A DNA stretch of 22,338 bases from assembly GCA_964556665.1 (NCBI GenBank), contig CAZKXU010000056.1, positions 1 to 22,338 on the forward strand, in the 5' to 3' direction. Under the pieces are notes generated by a model that saw only the letters and a program-made list of their open reading frames with translations, did no database searches and had not been told where the DNA came from. This document shows positions 15,426 to 22,338 of the stretch, piece after piece. A program made the position numbers and the translations under genes. This DNA comes from CAZKXU01 sp964556665 (GTDB taxonomy: Bacteria; Bdellovibrionota_C; UBA2361; CAZKXU01). Position 1 is the stretch's first letter; the number at the start of each line of letters is the position of its first letter.

Positions 15426-15573
15426 TTAGTGGATCTCTTGTTTTGAGAATGCTAGTAAAAAGACCGATTTTGCAATCCGGTACTGACATAGATCTTAATC
15501 GACACTTTCACACAAGTAGTTGAAAAGATTCGAACAGGTAAAAAATACTGATTGATATGTAGCATCGATTTAC

Positions 15574-15663
15574 CTCCCTTAGCGACCGACAGGGAGCTCC
15601 ACAGTTTCTGGACGGGCCTCTAAGTCATGTTTTTGCAAAAAAGCGAGTTCCCGGACAGAAACT
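15574..15663. repeat. Long structured element at the 3' end of rpsA
   Basis: Two nested structures. A stem AGTTTCTG-GA-CGGG (15603-15616) pairs with CCCG-GA-CAGAAACT (15650-15663): 12 pairs with a symmetric 2x2 GA internal loop. Its loop contains the perfect 12-bp palindrome TTTTTGCAAAAA. Beside it lies a 6-bp hairpin CTCCCT/AGGGAG (15574-15596). The arm ends 2 bases after the rpsA stop, so it would form the rpsA mRNA 3' end and could also end the convergent response regulator transcript. The shape suggests a MITE- or REP-like element. I see no second copy in this window. Confidence 0.55.
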
Positions 15664-15665
15664 AC

Positions 15666-17387
15666 CTAATCTTTCCCTTCAAGCTTCTGCTTAAGCAGAT
15701 CACCAAAGGTGAGCGGCTCACTATCCTCCTGCATGAAGCTCTCCATCTCCTCTTTCTCACGGCGCTTCTTGATAGTGCGAACGCTTAGGCTGATACGGCG
15801 CTCTTCGCGATCAATATTTGTAACCTCAGCTTCGATCATTGAACCGGCAGGGTAAGAGGCTACGATATCCTCACCCTTCTCGACACCTAGCTGTGAATTA
15901 TGAATCAAGCCCTCGATTCCATCCTCAAGCTCAACAAACAGACCGAAGTCAGTATGTGAGGTAATCTTACCTTTAATCTTGGAACCGACTGGATAACGCT
16001 GCGGAATTGTATCCCAAGGATCTGTTGAAAGCTGTTTAAGGCCAAGGCTCAGTCGCTCATTATCGGCGTCGATATCAAGAACAACTGCCTCAATCTCATC
16101 ACCCTTCTTGAACATCTCCTGTAGCTCTTTCGGATCCTTAATACGCTTTGTCCAGGAGATATCAGATACATGCACGAGTCCATCGATGCCGTCATCAACC
16201 CCAACAAACACACCAAAGTCGGTGATCGAACGGATCTTGCCGGTAACACGGGATCTAATCGGATGCTTAACTTTAAGCTCTTCCCATGGATTAACCTGAA
16301 GCTGCTTAAGACCTAGGCTAATACGACGATTTTCCGCATCAATTCCAAGGACCTGCGCTTCTACCATCTCACCCTGAGTAACGAGCTTAGAAGGATTCTT
16401 AACTTTCTTGGTCCAGCTCATATCAGAGATATGAACTAACCCCTCTACTCCCTCTTCAACCTCTACGAAACAGCCGTATTCAGTAAGACCGATAACCTTG
16501 CCGCGCACCTTCGTGCCAACTGGATACTTGCCGTTTACCTCTAACCATGGATCTTTTCTAAGCTGCTTCATGCCTAAACTAACGCGCTGCTTTTCACTGT
16601 CATACTTAACTACGACTACCGGCACGATCTGGCCGATGGAGAGTCTTTCTGATGGATGATTTACACGACCCCACGAGATATCTGTGATATGAAGAAGCCC
16701 ATCGATACCGCCAAGATCAACAAAGGCACCATACTCTGTAATATTCTTAACAGTACCTTCCATGATCACGCCTTCGCCGATCACCTTCAAGGTCTCGGTC
16801 TTAAGCTGCTCACGCTCGTTCAATAGTACTGCTCTACGGGATACTACAATGTTGCCCTTATCACGGGTAATCTTAAGTACCCTGTAATCCAAATTCTGAC
16901 CGATAAACTTATCAAGATTGCGGTGTGGTTTGATATCTACCTGTGAGCCAGGAAGAAAAGCTGGAATGCCGATGTCGACCTGTAGACCACCTTTGACCTT
17001 ATGTGTAATTACTCCATGAACTAACCCCTTCTCTTTGAAGATTTTTTCTACGCTATCCCAAACCTTCTTCTGCTGGGCCTTTTCTTTTGAGAGAGAAACC
17101 TGCCCATCCTCGTTTTCAAGGGCAAGAATGAAGACCTCCACCTTGTCACCCAATACGACCTGATACTTCCCCTCCGCATCGGAGAACTGCTGTATCGGCA
17201 CGATGCCATCGGATTTAAACCCAATATCAACCGTGACATAGTCCTTACCAACCTGGACTACCGTGCCTTCGACAACACTGCCTGGACGAAAACGGTTAAA
17301 ATCATTATTTAATAAACGCTCGAACTCGGATGCAAACGAACTCCCAGATGAGCCAAAATTTCCTACATTACCCTCAACGTTATTCAT
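15666..17387 (-). CDS. rpsA: 30S ribosomal protein S1
   Basis: Binds mRNA on the 30S subunit and helps initiation on weak or structured ribosome binding sites. The 573-aa protein has six S1/OB-fold repeats at about 36-101, 121-186, 207-275, 292-360, 379-449 and 466-535. The first two are the divergent ribosome-docking type. Repeats 3-5 carry the typical GAFVDL/GLLHITDISW pattern. This matches the proteobacterial six-domain S1 (557 aa in E. coli). The last 35 residues are charged. The ATG lacks a good Shine-Dalgarno, which is usual for rpsA and fits known autogenous control. It follows cmk on the same strand, the classic order. Confidence 0.96.
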   Translation of the reverse strand: MNNVEGNVGNFGSSGSSFASEFERLLNNDFNRFRPGSVVEGTVVQVGKDYVTVDIGFKSDGIVPIQQFSDAEGKYQVVLGDKVEVFILALENEDGQVSLSKEKAQQKKVWDSVEKIFKEKGLVHGVITHKVKGGLQVDIGIPAFLPGSQVDIKPHRNLDKFIGQNLDYRVLKITRDKGNIVVSRRAVLLNEREQLKTETLKVIGEGVIMEGTVKNITEYGAFVDLGGIDGLLHITDISWGRVNHPSERLSIGQIVPVVVVKYDSEKQRVSLGMKQLRKDPWLEVNGKYPVGTKVRGKVIGLTEYGCFVEVEEGVEGLVHISDMSWTKKVKNPSKLVTQGEMVEAQVLGIDAENRRISLGLKQLQVNPWEELKVKHPIRSRVTGKIRSITDFGVFVGVDDGIDGLVHVSDISWTKRIKDPKELQEMFKKGDEIEAVVLDIDADNERLSLGLKQLSTDPWDTIPQRYPVGSKIKGKITSHTDFGLFVELEDGIEGLIHNSQLGVEKGEDIVASYPAGSMIEAEVTNIDREERRISLSVRTIKKRREKEEMESFMQEDSEPLTFGDLLKQKLEGKD

Positions 17388-17471
17388 ACTTGTCTAACTA
17401 ATTGCGCGCCCCGCAAGAAGTCGCTAACATCGACAACACCACTGCCTATATAATCAAGCGTGGCATAATCC

Positions 17472-17489
17472 TACAGCAATCACTGTAGT
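17472..17489. promoter_or_regulatory. Inverted repeat in the cmk-rpsA spacer
   Basis: CTACAG and CTGTAG, separated by 6 bases, form a perfect 6-bp dyad about 85 bases upstream of the rpsA start. It could be an operator or part of the rpsA leader. AT-rich possible -10 sequences (around 17443-17450) lie between it and the gene. Function is not known. Confidence 0.25.
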
Positions 17490-17584
17490 CTACATCCGTG
17501 ACTTCGTTACTTAAGACGAACCAACTCCTCAATAATTAAATATATTTTCCCTTAAAACGGGATTATTTGGCGGGCGAAATGCCA

Positions 17585-18280
17585 CTAAAGCTTAAACACC
17601 CGAGCCGCGCGATCATACATCTTTTTAACAACTTCGGTCAATGTTTCCTCTGAATTATCTATAATTACAGCATTAGCCGCCGGCGCTGTTGGTGAAAGGG
17701 CCCGACTTGAGTCTCGCGCATCACGTTCTGTAATCTCGATTTTCATCTTTTCTTTCAATGACTTATATTCGGGTATGGACAACTCTCGATCCCCTACCAT
17801 CTGCCTAATACGGCGTTCGATGCGTAGCTCCGGCGCAACCTTTAAGAAAAATTTAAGCTTAGCATCGGGGAAAACTACGCTACCCATATCCCTGCCTTCG
17901 GCTACTATGTCGAATCCGGGCATTATTTCCCGCTGCGGAGCAAGCAGCGCCTGACGAACCTCCGGCAGCGCAGAAACGATCGAAGTCAGTTCAGAGATCT
18001 GAGGTGTATAGATCTCCTCATCTACAGCGACATCATCAATACATAGCTCAGTAATACCTGATTTATAAAGCAGTTCAATGCGATGATGATTAAGTAGCCT
18101 AGAGATCTCCTCTCCATTTCGGTAATTAGTAATACCTGCACGTTTTACCAAGAGCGCTAGCGCACGGTAGAATCCGCCTGAGCTAAATGGCACCCAATCA
18201 AGCTTTACGGCCAATGCCTTCGCTATGCTACTTTTTCCGGAGCCAGCGAGGCCGTCGATAGTTAACACTCTACGGGTCAT
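17585..18280 (-). CDS. cmk: Cytidylate kinase
   Basis: Phosphorylates CMP and dCMP with ATP to the diphosphates. The 231-aa length is typical of the bacterial family. The P-loop is DGLAGSGKSS (9-18), with Leu where most homologues have Pro. EGRDMGSVVFPDA, the CMP-binding and core motif, follows at about 127-139, then FLKV and the lid Arg region (RIERRIRQM), and RDARDSSRALSP near the C-terminus. It is upstream of rpsA by 197 bases, the usual cmk-rpsA pair. The ATG has no Shine-Dalgarno, and a TTGACA with 17-base spacing would place transcription start at or very near the ATG. Confidence 0.95.
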   Translation of the reverse strand: MTRRVLTIDGLAGSGKSSIAKALAVKLDWVPFSSGGFYRALALLVKRAGITNYRNGEEISRLLNHHRIELLYKSGITELCIDDVAVDEEIYTPQISELTSIVSALPEVRQALLAPQREIMPGFDIVAEGRDMGSVVFPDAKLKFFLKVAPELRIERRIRQMVGDRELSIPEYKSLKEKMKIEITERDARDSSRALSPTAPAANAVIIDNSEETLTEVVKKMYDRAARVFKL

Positions 18281-18286
18281 TAGGAA

Positions 18287-18315
18287 AGAGTAGGGTCGAT
18301 CGGCGCATATGTCAA
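18287..18315 (-). promoter_or_regulatory. Candidate promoter for cmk
   Basis: On the minus strand a perfect TTGACA (18310-18315) and TACTCT (18287-18292) are 17 bases apart. The -10 is poor (3 of 6). The start point would fall at the cmk ATG, giving a leaderless or near-leaderless transcript. Confidence 0.3.
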
Positions 18316-18484
18316 TTCTGATACATACAATGCAAATTATGCGTAATTAGGCATTCTGCTGCTTACTACTCAAACAGTACTTTCTATTTAGACCGTAAGA
18401 ATATCTCTTAATTTAAAAACCTAAGATTAAATTCTATGCGTAAAAACAAATAGTTATCTTCGTAGACATCTATCAGTGTAATGC

Positions 18485-18500
18485 AGGCACACCTCTTGCG
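18485..18500 (+). promoter_or_regulatory. Sigma-54 (-24/-12) promoter candidate for the pilin operon
   Basis: The sequence AGGCACACCTCTTGCG has GG and GC exactly 10 bases apart. It fits TGGCAC-N5-TTGCW apart from the outermost base on each side. Transcription would start near 18511, giving a leader of about 98 nt. Sigma-54 control of pilin genes through PilR-type activators is known in several bacteria. No such activator gene is in the window. Confidence 0.5.
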
Positions 18501-18608
18501 TAGTTAGTTGCTCCGGGATCTTAAGAATTATAGGCGAATGCCGAAATATTAGGCACACAGCACTTTTTCTAGATAGAGGTCCAATAGCAGTAGTCGAGAG
18601 GTAATTTA

Positions 18609-19109
18609 ATGTTGAATAGCTCTGATACGATCCTAAATACCCAAAGGAGCTTAGTTAGAGTTCCTGGATTTACCCTACTAGAGGTAGTTGTGGTTCTTCT
18701 AATTATGTCAACTATTTCAGCTATCGGAGTTTCACAGCTTGCAGAGCTTCAGAGTTCATTTGCGCGCAACAGCGCTCGACGGGAGTTTCTTCACGATTTA
18801 ATGCGAACTAAGAACGAGGCACTATCCGCTGGAGCGCGTGCCATTATTCAAGTCGCTGCGGATGGCATGAGCTATGATGTTGGGCTTGATTATTTACCAT
18901 TTAGTAATCCAGCAGTAAGTGAACGTGCACTATTTAAAAGAGATTTGGGTCTTGGAGTCAGCATGAGCACAAATCAAACAATAGTTTTCGATTCGCGCGG
19001 ATTCCTTGTTAACAGCAGCGGTGCTATCACATCGACCAACGTCTCCTTCTTAAATAACGGCAGCAGCTACTATAGCGCAACAATTTACCCAACCGGAGTT
19101 ATGCAGTGA
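18609..19109 (+). CDS. Type IV minor pilin / pseudopilin, FimT/GspH-like
   Basis: A 166-aa protein with a class III signal: a basic 20-residue leader, then G20/F21-T-L-L-E25 and a hydrophobic helix (VVVVLLIMSTISAIGV). A prepilin peptidase should cut after G20 and methylate F21. Glu25 is the conserved +5 residue needed for assembly. The mature domain of about 146 aa has the FimT/GspH pattern: a helix (FARNSARREFLHDLMRTKNEALSAGA), then strands, with IVFDSRGFLVNSSG resembling the GspH signature (F...G). It likely joins the priming complex of a type IV pilus. It is the first gene of a five-gene operon, with its stop overlapping the next start by 4 bases (GTGA). Confidence 0.85.
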   Translation: MLNSSDTILNTQRSLVRVPGFTLLEVVVVLLIMSTISAIGVSQLAELQSSFARNSARREFLHDLMRTKNEALSAGARAIIQVAADGMSYDVGLDYLPFSNPAVSERALFKRDLGLGVSMSTNQTIVFDSRGFLVNSSGAITSTNVSFLNNGSSYYSATIYPTGVMQ

Positions 19110-19486
19110 AGAAAGATGCGGGCTTCTCATTGTTGGAGGTATTGGTAGCAATGATGCTGCTTGCCGTGATCGGCCTAGCTGTTGCCTACAACACTGTACG
19201 CTCATATAGCTTAATGAAGCGTGGACTACGACATTCCTACGCTACCCAGCTCGCACTCGACAAATTAGAGGAGCTTGAGGCGATTAGTCCGATAAATCTT
19301 ACGTCCGCTAACAATAGCACCGAATCAGCAGTTTCAATCAATAATGTATTTTTTACTCGTACGGTGAGCATAACTGTTAACGCCGATAGCTCTCGCACAG
19401 TTATTGTGACGGTTATGCCGAACGAGGTAGGCGTAGGGGGCATCACCTCCTACACCTCTAATATGCCGTTATGGGCTAATTCATGA
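19106..19486 (+). CDS. Minor pilin, PilV/GspI-like
   Basis: A 126-aa protein with a short leader (MKKDAG), a clean cleavage motif G6/F7-S-L-L-E11 and a hydrophobic helix (VLVAMMLLAVIGLAVAY). The small mature domain includes QLALDKLEELEAI, typical of PilV/GspI proteins after the helix. The start is GTG overlapping the previous stop. The Ile/Val/Thr-rich C-terminal half is predicted beta. Together with the upstream FimT-like and downstream PilW-like proteins it should form a tip or initiation complex. Its ATG-less start and 4-base overlaps point to tight translational coupling. Confidence 0.83.
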   Translation: MKKDAGFSLLEVLVAMMLLAVIGLAVAYNTVRSYSLMKRGLRHSYATQLALDKLEELEAISPINLTSANNSTESAVSINNVFFTRTVSITVNADSSRTVIVTVMPNEVGVGGITSYTSNMPLWANS

Positions 19487-20352
19487 TCATGAAGAATTTC
19501 TTTAGGCGCTACGGCGCACAAAATGGTGAAACTTTACTTGGCTTGCTAGCGGGGCTGACGCTAGGGACAGTTGTACTTACAGCGGCAGTAAGTAACTTTA
19601 TGCAGGCCTCCCGTATGGCGAAAGATCATGAAACTATCAATCAGGCGCAGACTCAGGCTAATACCTTAGTCGACCTCATGGCATTTGAGCTTAGAATGAT
19701 CGGCTCAGGAATGCCCATTGCCCAAGGGAATTTTCAGATTACAGACGCAACTCTAGGCACTGCAGTACTGCCGATTTTACTGACTGCAACTGCAACACAG
19801 ATTCCGTTCCGATTAAATGAGACAGGGGACATAGCAGTATTAACGGCGAACTATACACCAGCTGTAGGTTCTCTTCAATTTGCTGTAAATAGCATCATTA
19901 ACTTTGCTGTAGGAAACACTGTGTATCTCTCAGATATGACCAGTACCGGAAACGATGGGATGCAAGGGACAATAGCATCTATAGTAGGCACAAATATTAC
20001 TGTTGAAGCAGGCTACGTAGCAAATGCCGGAGCAACTTTCGATTCAGGAAATACTGTCGAAAGAGTGACTCTGGTTACATATAATTCACCTATCGATTGG
20101 AGCGGCGTTACCCGTAACGATGGCAGTGGAGCGATCGTCTTAGCGCCTAACAGCACATTTACATTAGCATATCGGGATTCCGCCGGAGCTACTATTGCGT
20201 TACCACTGACAGCTGACTCCATACAAAACACCCTAGCATCGATTAACGTTACTGTTTATGTGCGCGGGGACAAACCTCTTTTTGATGGTGGCACTTATAC
20301 TGCTCAAGCATCGCATACTGTAGCACTTAGAAATTTAAATCTTATCCGATAG
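19483..20352 (+). CDS. PilW-like minor pilin with an atypical prepilin motif
   Basis: A 289-aa protein. A basic leader (KNFFRRYGAQNG) ends in a Gly before ETLLGLLAGL and a hydrophobic helix. The processing site would be G15/E16, so +1 is Glu instead of Phe and +5 is Gly20 instead of Glu. After the helix comes QAQTQANTLVDLMAFELRMIGSGMP, typical of PilW (helix ending in LR.IG). A long beta-rich domain with many Thr, Asn and Val residues follows, including a segment like AVGNTVYLSD. The assignment rests on operon position and this helix. The ATG overlaps the upstream stop (ATGA), and an alternative ATG lies two codons later. It resembles PilW by layout but lacks the assembly Glu, like GspK-type tip pseudopilins. 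Confidence 0.75.
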   Translation: MIMKNFFRRYGAQNGETLLGLLAGLTLGTVVLTAAVSNFMQASRMAKDHETINQAQTQANTLVDLMAFELRMIGSGMPIAQGNFQITDATLGTAVLPILLTATATQIPFRLNETGDIAVLTANYTPAVGSLQFAVNSIINFAVGNTVYLSDMTSTGNDGMQGTIASIVGTNITVEAGYVANAGATFDSGNTVERVTLVTYNSPIDWSGVTRNDGSGAIVLAPNSTFTLAYRDSAGATIALPLTADSIQNTLASINVTVYVRGDKPLFDGGTYTAQASHTVALRNLNLIR

Positions 20353-20356
20353 GAGG
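20351..20356 (+). promoter_or_regulatory. Strong Shine-Dalgarno for the PilX-like gene
   Basis: AGGAGG, 8 bases before the ATG, overlapping the stop codon of the preceding gene. It fixes the start of the PilX-like protein. Confidence 0.7.
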
Positions 20357-20364
20357 ATTGATAT

Positions 20365-21873
20365 ATGAGAAGTAATTTTAGGAATCGGGCGCAAAAGGGC
20401 CATATCTTAGTTGGTGTATTAATACTCTTGGCTATTTCAGCATTAATAATCGCGAGCTCTCTGCAGCAAACATCCGCAAGTGCACGTACGACCTTAGCCA
20501 ATAAGGTAAGATCCCGCAACTACTACAACGCGGAGGAGAGCTTAGGTCTAGCCCTCTCCTGGCTAAGAAACAATTCTACCGGTATGGCATTAATGTTTAG
20601 TCGTGCGAATTTTTATACCTTATTTGACCGCACTACTCCGACTGTTGGAAGCAATGACGCCTCTATTTTTACTGTACCAACAAAGGTAAAGGTACAGGGC
20701 ACCACAAATTCTGCTGTTTTGGTTAGTAATAACGGCTTAGCAACTGCAAACTTTCCAAACTCGACTGATACTATGACCGGAACAAGTTTCGATCCTGATA
20801 TCCAATTTGCAGCTAATTCATTCGCTAAGAACATGGTACGCATCACCCTAGTTGATGCTATACCGCTTGATTCTACTAAGGACTATGGCGATCCGGATGC
20901 TGGCAATGCAGCACCTGCTACTGACTTTAATCCGGTCTATAGAGTAGATGCGATGAAGAGTCTGACTGGTGGCTCACATGTCTTAGGCTATCTGTTTGGA
21001 TCATTAGTACTAGATGTGGGTGTTGGGTTCTATGGAAAAAACCTTCTAGATCTACGACAGAGCTGTGATTCTTATATCTCAAACAATGGTGCATACACAT
21101 CGGGAAACAAACGTGCTAATTGCACTGTTGGATCAAATAGCACCCTGGAGATTCATCAAAATGAGCAGGTCTACGGCACAGCTCGTACTAACGGTTCAAT
21201 CAATACTACTAGTCCTTACGGCGGTCCGATCTGCTCAGATTTTATAAGCGGTTGCCCAAATCATGGATCAAGCTGTCAAGGCGCTAGCTGCAATGTATCA
21301 GGACTACCAACCTATAGTAGTTGGACTACATACTGCCCTACAGATCAAGGGAACTTAACAATTTCATCAAACAGCACTCTCACTATACCAGGTAATGCAC
21401 CAAGTCAGAAATGTTGGAATACCGTTACAGTAAATAATAATAGAACCCTAACCTTACGTAGTACTGATTATTCATACTACTTTAAGACTCTATCACTCTC
21501 AAATAATTCAGTGGTCAATTTTTCACCGAACCCTGCCACCGGCACAATTAATATATACGTGGAAACAATTACCGGAGATACCTTTAATGGCAATCAGGTC
21601 TTTAATATCAACAATAAACCGTATCAGCTGCGCATACACTACCTTGGAGCAAACGCCTTAACTTTGAACGGAAACGCTGCTATGAGTGCTTTTCTAGTAG
21701 CTCCCTATGCCACTGTAAATGTTCAGGGAAATTTTACCTATAATGGTGGCATTAAGGCACTCTCACTTTCTGCAACAGGTAGTGGTGACCTTCACTATGA
21801 CGAATCAGGAGATATCACTACAATCTCAGATGTAAGTTATAAATTAAAGGATATGCAGCAAAGATACCGTTAA
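20365..21873 (+). CDS. PilX-like pilus assembly protein, large and Cys-rich
   Basis: A 502-aa protein. The N-terminus (RNRAQKG/HILVGVLILLAI) is a PilX-type prepilin-like segment: Gly12, no Phe at +1, and Gly17 at the +5 position. Residues 40-65 (ANKVRSRNYYNAEESLGLALSWL) match the PilX N-terminal pattern. Usual PilX proteins are under 250 aa, so this is about twice as long. The central part (about 230-355) has eight cysteines (SCDS, NCTV, ICSD, GCPN, SCQG, SCNV, YCPT, KCWN), probably four disulfides in the periplasm. The last 160 residues are Asn/Thr/Ser-rich short strands (NLTISSNSTLTIPGN, FLVAPYATVNVQGNFTYNGGI), which suggests a beta-helix or adhesin-like fold seen in some long PilX-type proteins. 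It probably sits at the pilus tip. Confidence 0.72.
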   Translation: MRSNFRNRAQKGHILVGVLILLAISALIIASSLQQTSASARTTLANKVRSRNYYNAEESLGLALSWLRNNSTGMALMFSRANFYTLFDRTTPTVGSNDASIFTVPTKVKVQGTTNSAVLVSNNGLATANFPNSTDTMTGTSFDPDIQFAANSFAKNMVRITLVDAIPLDSTKDYGDPDAGNAAPATDFNPVYRVDAMKSLTGGSHVLGYLFGSLVLDVGVGFYGKNLLDLRQSCDSYISNNGAYTSGNKRANCTVGSNSTLEIHQNEQVYGTARTNGSINTTSPYGGPICSDFISGCPNHGSSCQGASCNVSGLPTYSSWTTYCPTDQGNLTISSNSTLTIPGNAPSQKCWNTVTVNNNRTLTLRSTDYSYYFKTLSLSNNSVVNFSPNPATGTINIYVETITGDTFNGNQVFNINNKPYQLRIHYLGANALTLNGNAAMSAFLVAPYATVNVQGNFTYNGGIKALSLSATGSGDLHYDESGDITTISDVSYKLKDMQQRYR

Positions 21874-21881
21874 ATTTTAAT

Positions 21882-21886
21882 GGAGG
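21882..21886 (+). promoter_or_regulatory. Shine-Dalgarno for the last operon gene
   Basis: GGAGG, 4 bases before the ATG at 21891. It supports this start and shows that the small secreted protein is a real, well-translated gene. Confidence 0.6.
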
Positions 21887-21890
21887 AAAT

Positions 21891-22283
21891 ATGAAAAAAA
21901 TAACTTTACTACTATTATCAATTCTTATTAGTGCTCTACCTGTGTTTGCTGATCTGGTTGAGGAGGAGCCAGACTTTACAGATAATACAGCGGCGCTAGG
22001 CACCGGTGACAACTATGCTGACACAGAAAATGAGAATGGAGAAGCAGTTGGAACCAAGGAGGGCGAAGTTACTCTACTTAGAACAGTAGAAGGTTTTGAC
22101 GTATATTCCGGCCTAAACAAGGTTGAAGCCATTCCAACAGGATCTGATGGTTGGGTTGGACAGATTGTAGATGAGACTGAAAATGTTCTTTTTACCCCTG
22201 CCGGTCGTCCGCAGCTTGATTGTCCAGCACAGGACGTGGCTAACTGGTACGGACCTTGTAAGGCCGTGCAACAGGATTCATAA
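21891..22283 (+). CDS. Small acidic secreted protein of the pilin operon, unknown
   Basis: A 130-aa protein with a canonical signal peptide (MKKITLLLLSILISALPVFA, then DL). It is not a prepilin, since there is no class III motif. The mature part of about 110 aa is strongly acidic (VEEEPDF, DTENENGEA, DETENV) with only two cysteines close to the C-terminus (LDCPAQDVANWYGPCKAV), probably one disulfide. I do not recognise it. It follows the PilX-like gene by 17 bases with a strong ribosome binding site. It may be a periplasmic partner or pilus-associated secreted factor. The rest of the operon, if any, lies beyond the window. Confidence 0.65.
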   Translation: MKKITLLLLSILISALPVFADLVEEEPDFTDNTAALGTGDNYADTENENGEAVGTKEGEVTLLRTVEGFDVYSGLNKVEAIPTGSDGWVGQIVDETENVLFTPAGRPQLDCPAQDVANWYGPCKAVQQDS

Positions 22284-22338
22284 TCCTAGTGCTTCGCCAA
22301 ATAAGTTTTTTCACGTATAGCGCGCAGCGTTGCCCCAG

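Larger units (their letters stand above)
18281..18608. other. 328-base divergent spacer between cmk and the pilin operon
   Basis: AT-rich, with no supported reading frame or RNA gene. It holds the candidate cmk promoter at its left end, the sigma-54-like element at 18485-18500, and a ribosome binding site (AGAGG, 7 bases before the ATG) at its right end. The 170 bases left of the sigma-54 element could hold activator sites, but I see no clear dyads. Confidence 0.6.

Noticed and set aside
17388..17584. tRNA or small RNA gene in the cmk-rpsA spacer
   Set aside because: There is no cloverleaf or conserved T-loop sequence. Only a 6-bp dyad and AT-rich promoter-like sequence are visible.

Overview
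The window reads as a chromosomal segment of a Gram-negative, didermic bacterium. The signs are an envelope and division gene set (amidase, SPOR protein), a proteobacterial-type cmk-rpsA pair with a six-domain S1, and a minor-pilin operon of the FimT/PilV/PilW/PilX kind. The mutS-TPR amidase neighbourhood and the mixture of orphan receivers and type IV pilus genes resemble deltaproteobacterial-type genomes, but I cannot place the organism firmly. Base composition looks moderate to AT-leaning. GTG and TTG starts are common. No tRNA, rRNA, CRISPR array, integrase or transposase gene is visible.

Layout. Positions 1-18280 are almost entirely on the minus strand. Read in transcription direction they hold: cmk, rpsA, (a small plus-strand response regulator), mutS, amidase, a pcnB/cca-like nucleotidyltransferase, a SPOR protein, a PP2C phosphatase with a membrane and coiled-coil extension, a small secreted protein, purH, purD, a second small secreted protein, glpD, and a degenerate receiver protein. 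A 328-base divergent spacer (18281-18608) then separates cmk from a plus-strand operon (18609-22283) of four pilin-like proteins and a small secreted acidic protein. The spacer carries a good sigma-54-type -24/-12 element.

How the genes work together. purH and purD give the last IMP-forming steps and an early step of purine synthesis. glpD feeds glycerol 3-phosphate electrons to the quinone pool. cmk, rpsA, mutS and the nucleotidyltransferase are information-processing housekeeping genes. The amidase and SPOR protein probably act in septal peptidoglycan processing. The pilin operon probably encodes the minor-pilin priming complex of a type IV pilus or a related secretion machine.

The most unusual part is the non-coding DNA. 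Two spacers (purH-purD and mutS-amidase) carry the same 76-bp inverted-repeat element, in opposite orientations, matching at 64 of 76 positions without gaps. In the purH-purD spacer this element and a second hairpin-rich block lie among duplicated copies of the purH 3' end. An exact 15-bp duplication brackets the spacer. This suggests that purH and purD originally abutted with no gap and were pushed apart by insertion or duplication. Other structured spacers lie after rpsA (15574-15663) and after the nucleotidyltransferase gene (9868-9906).
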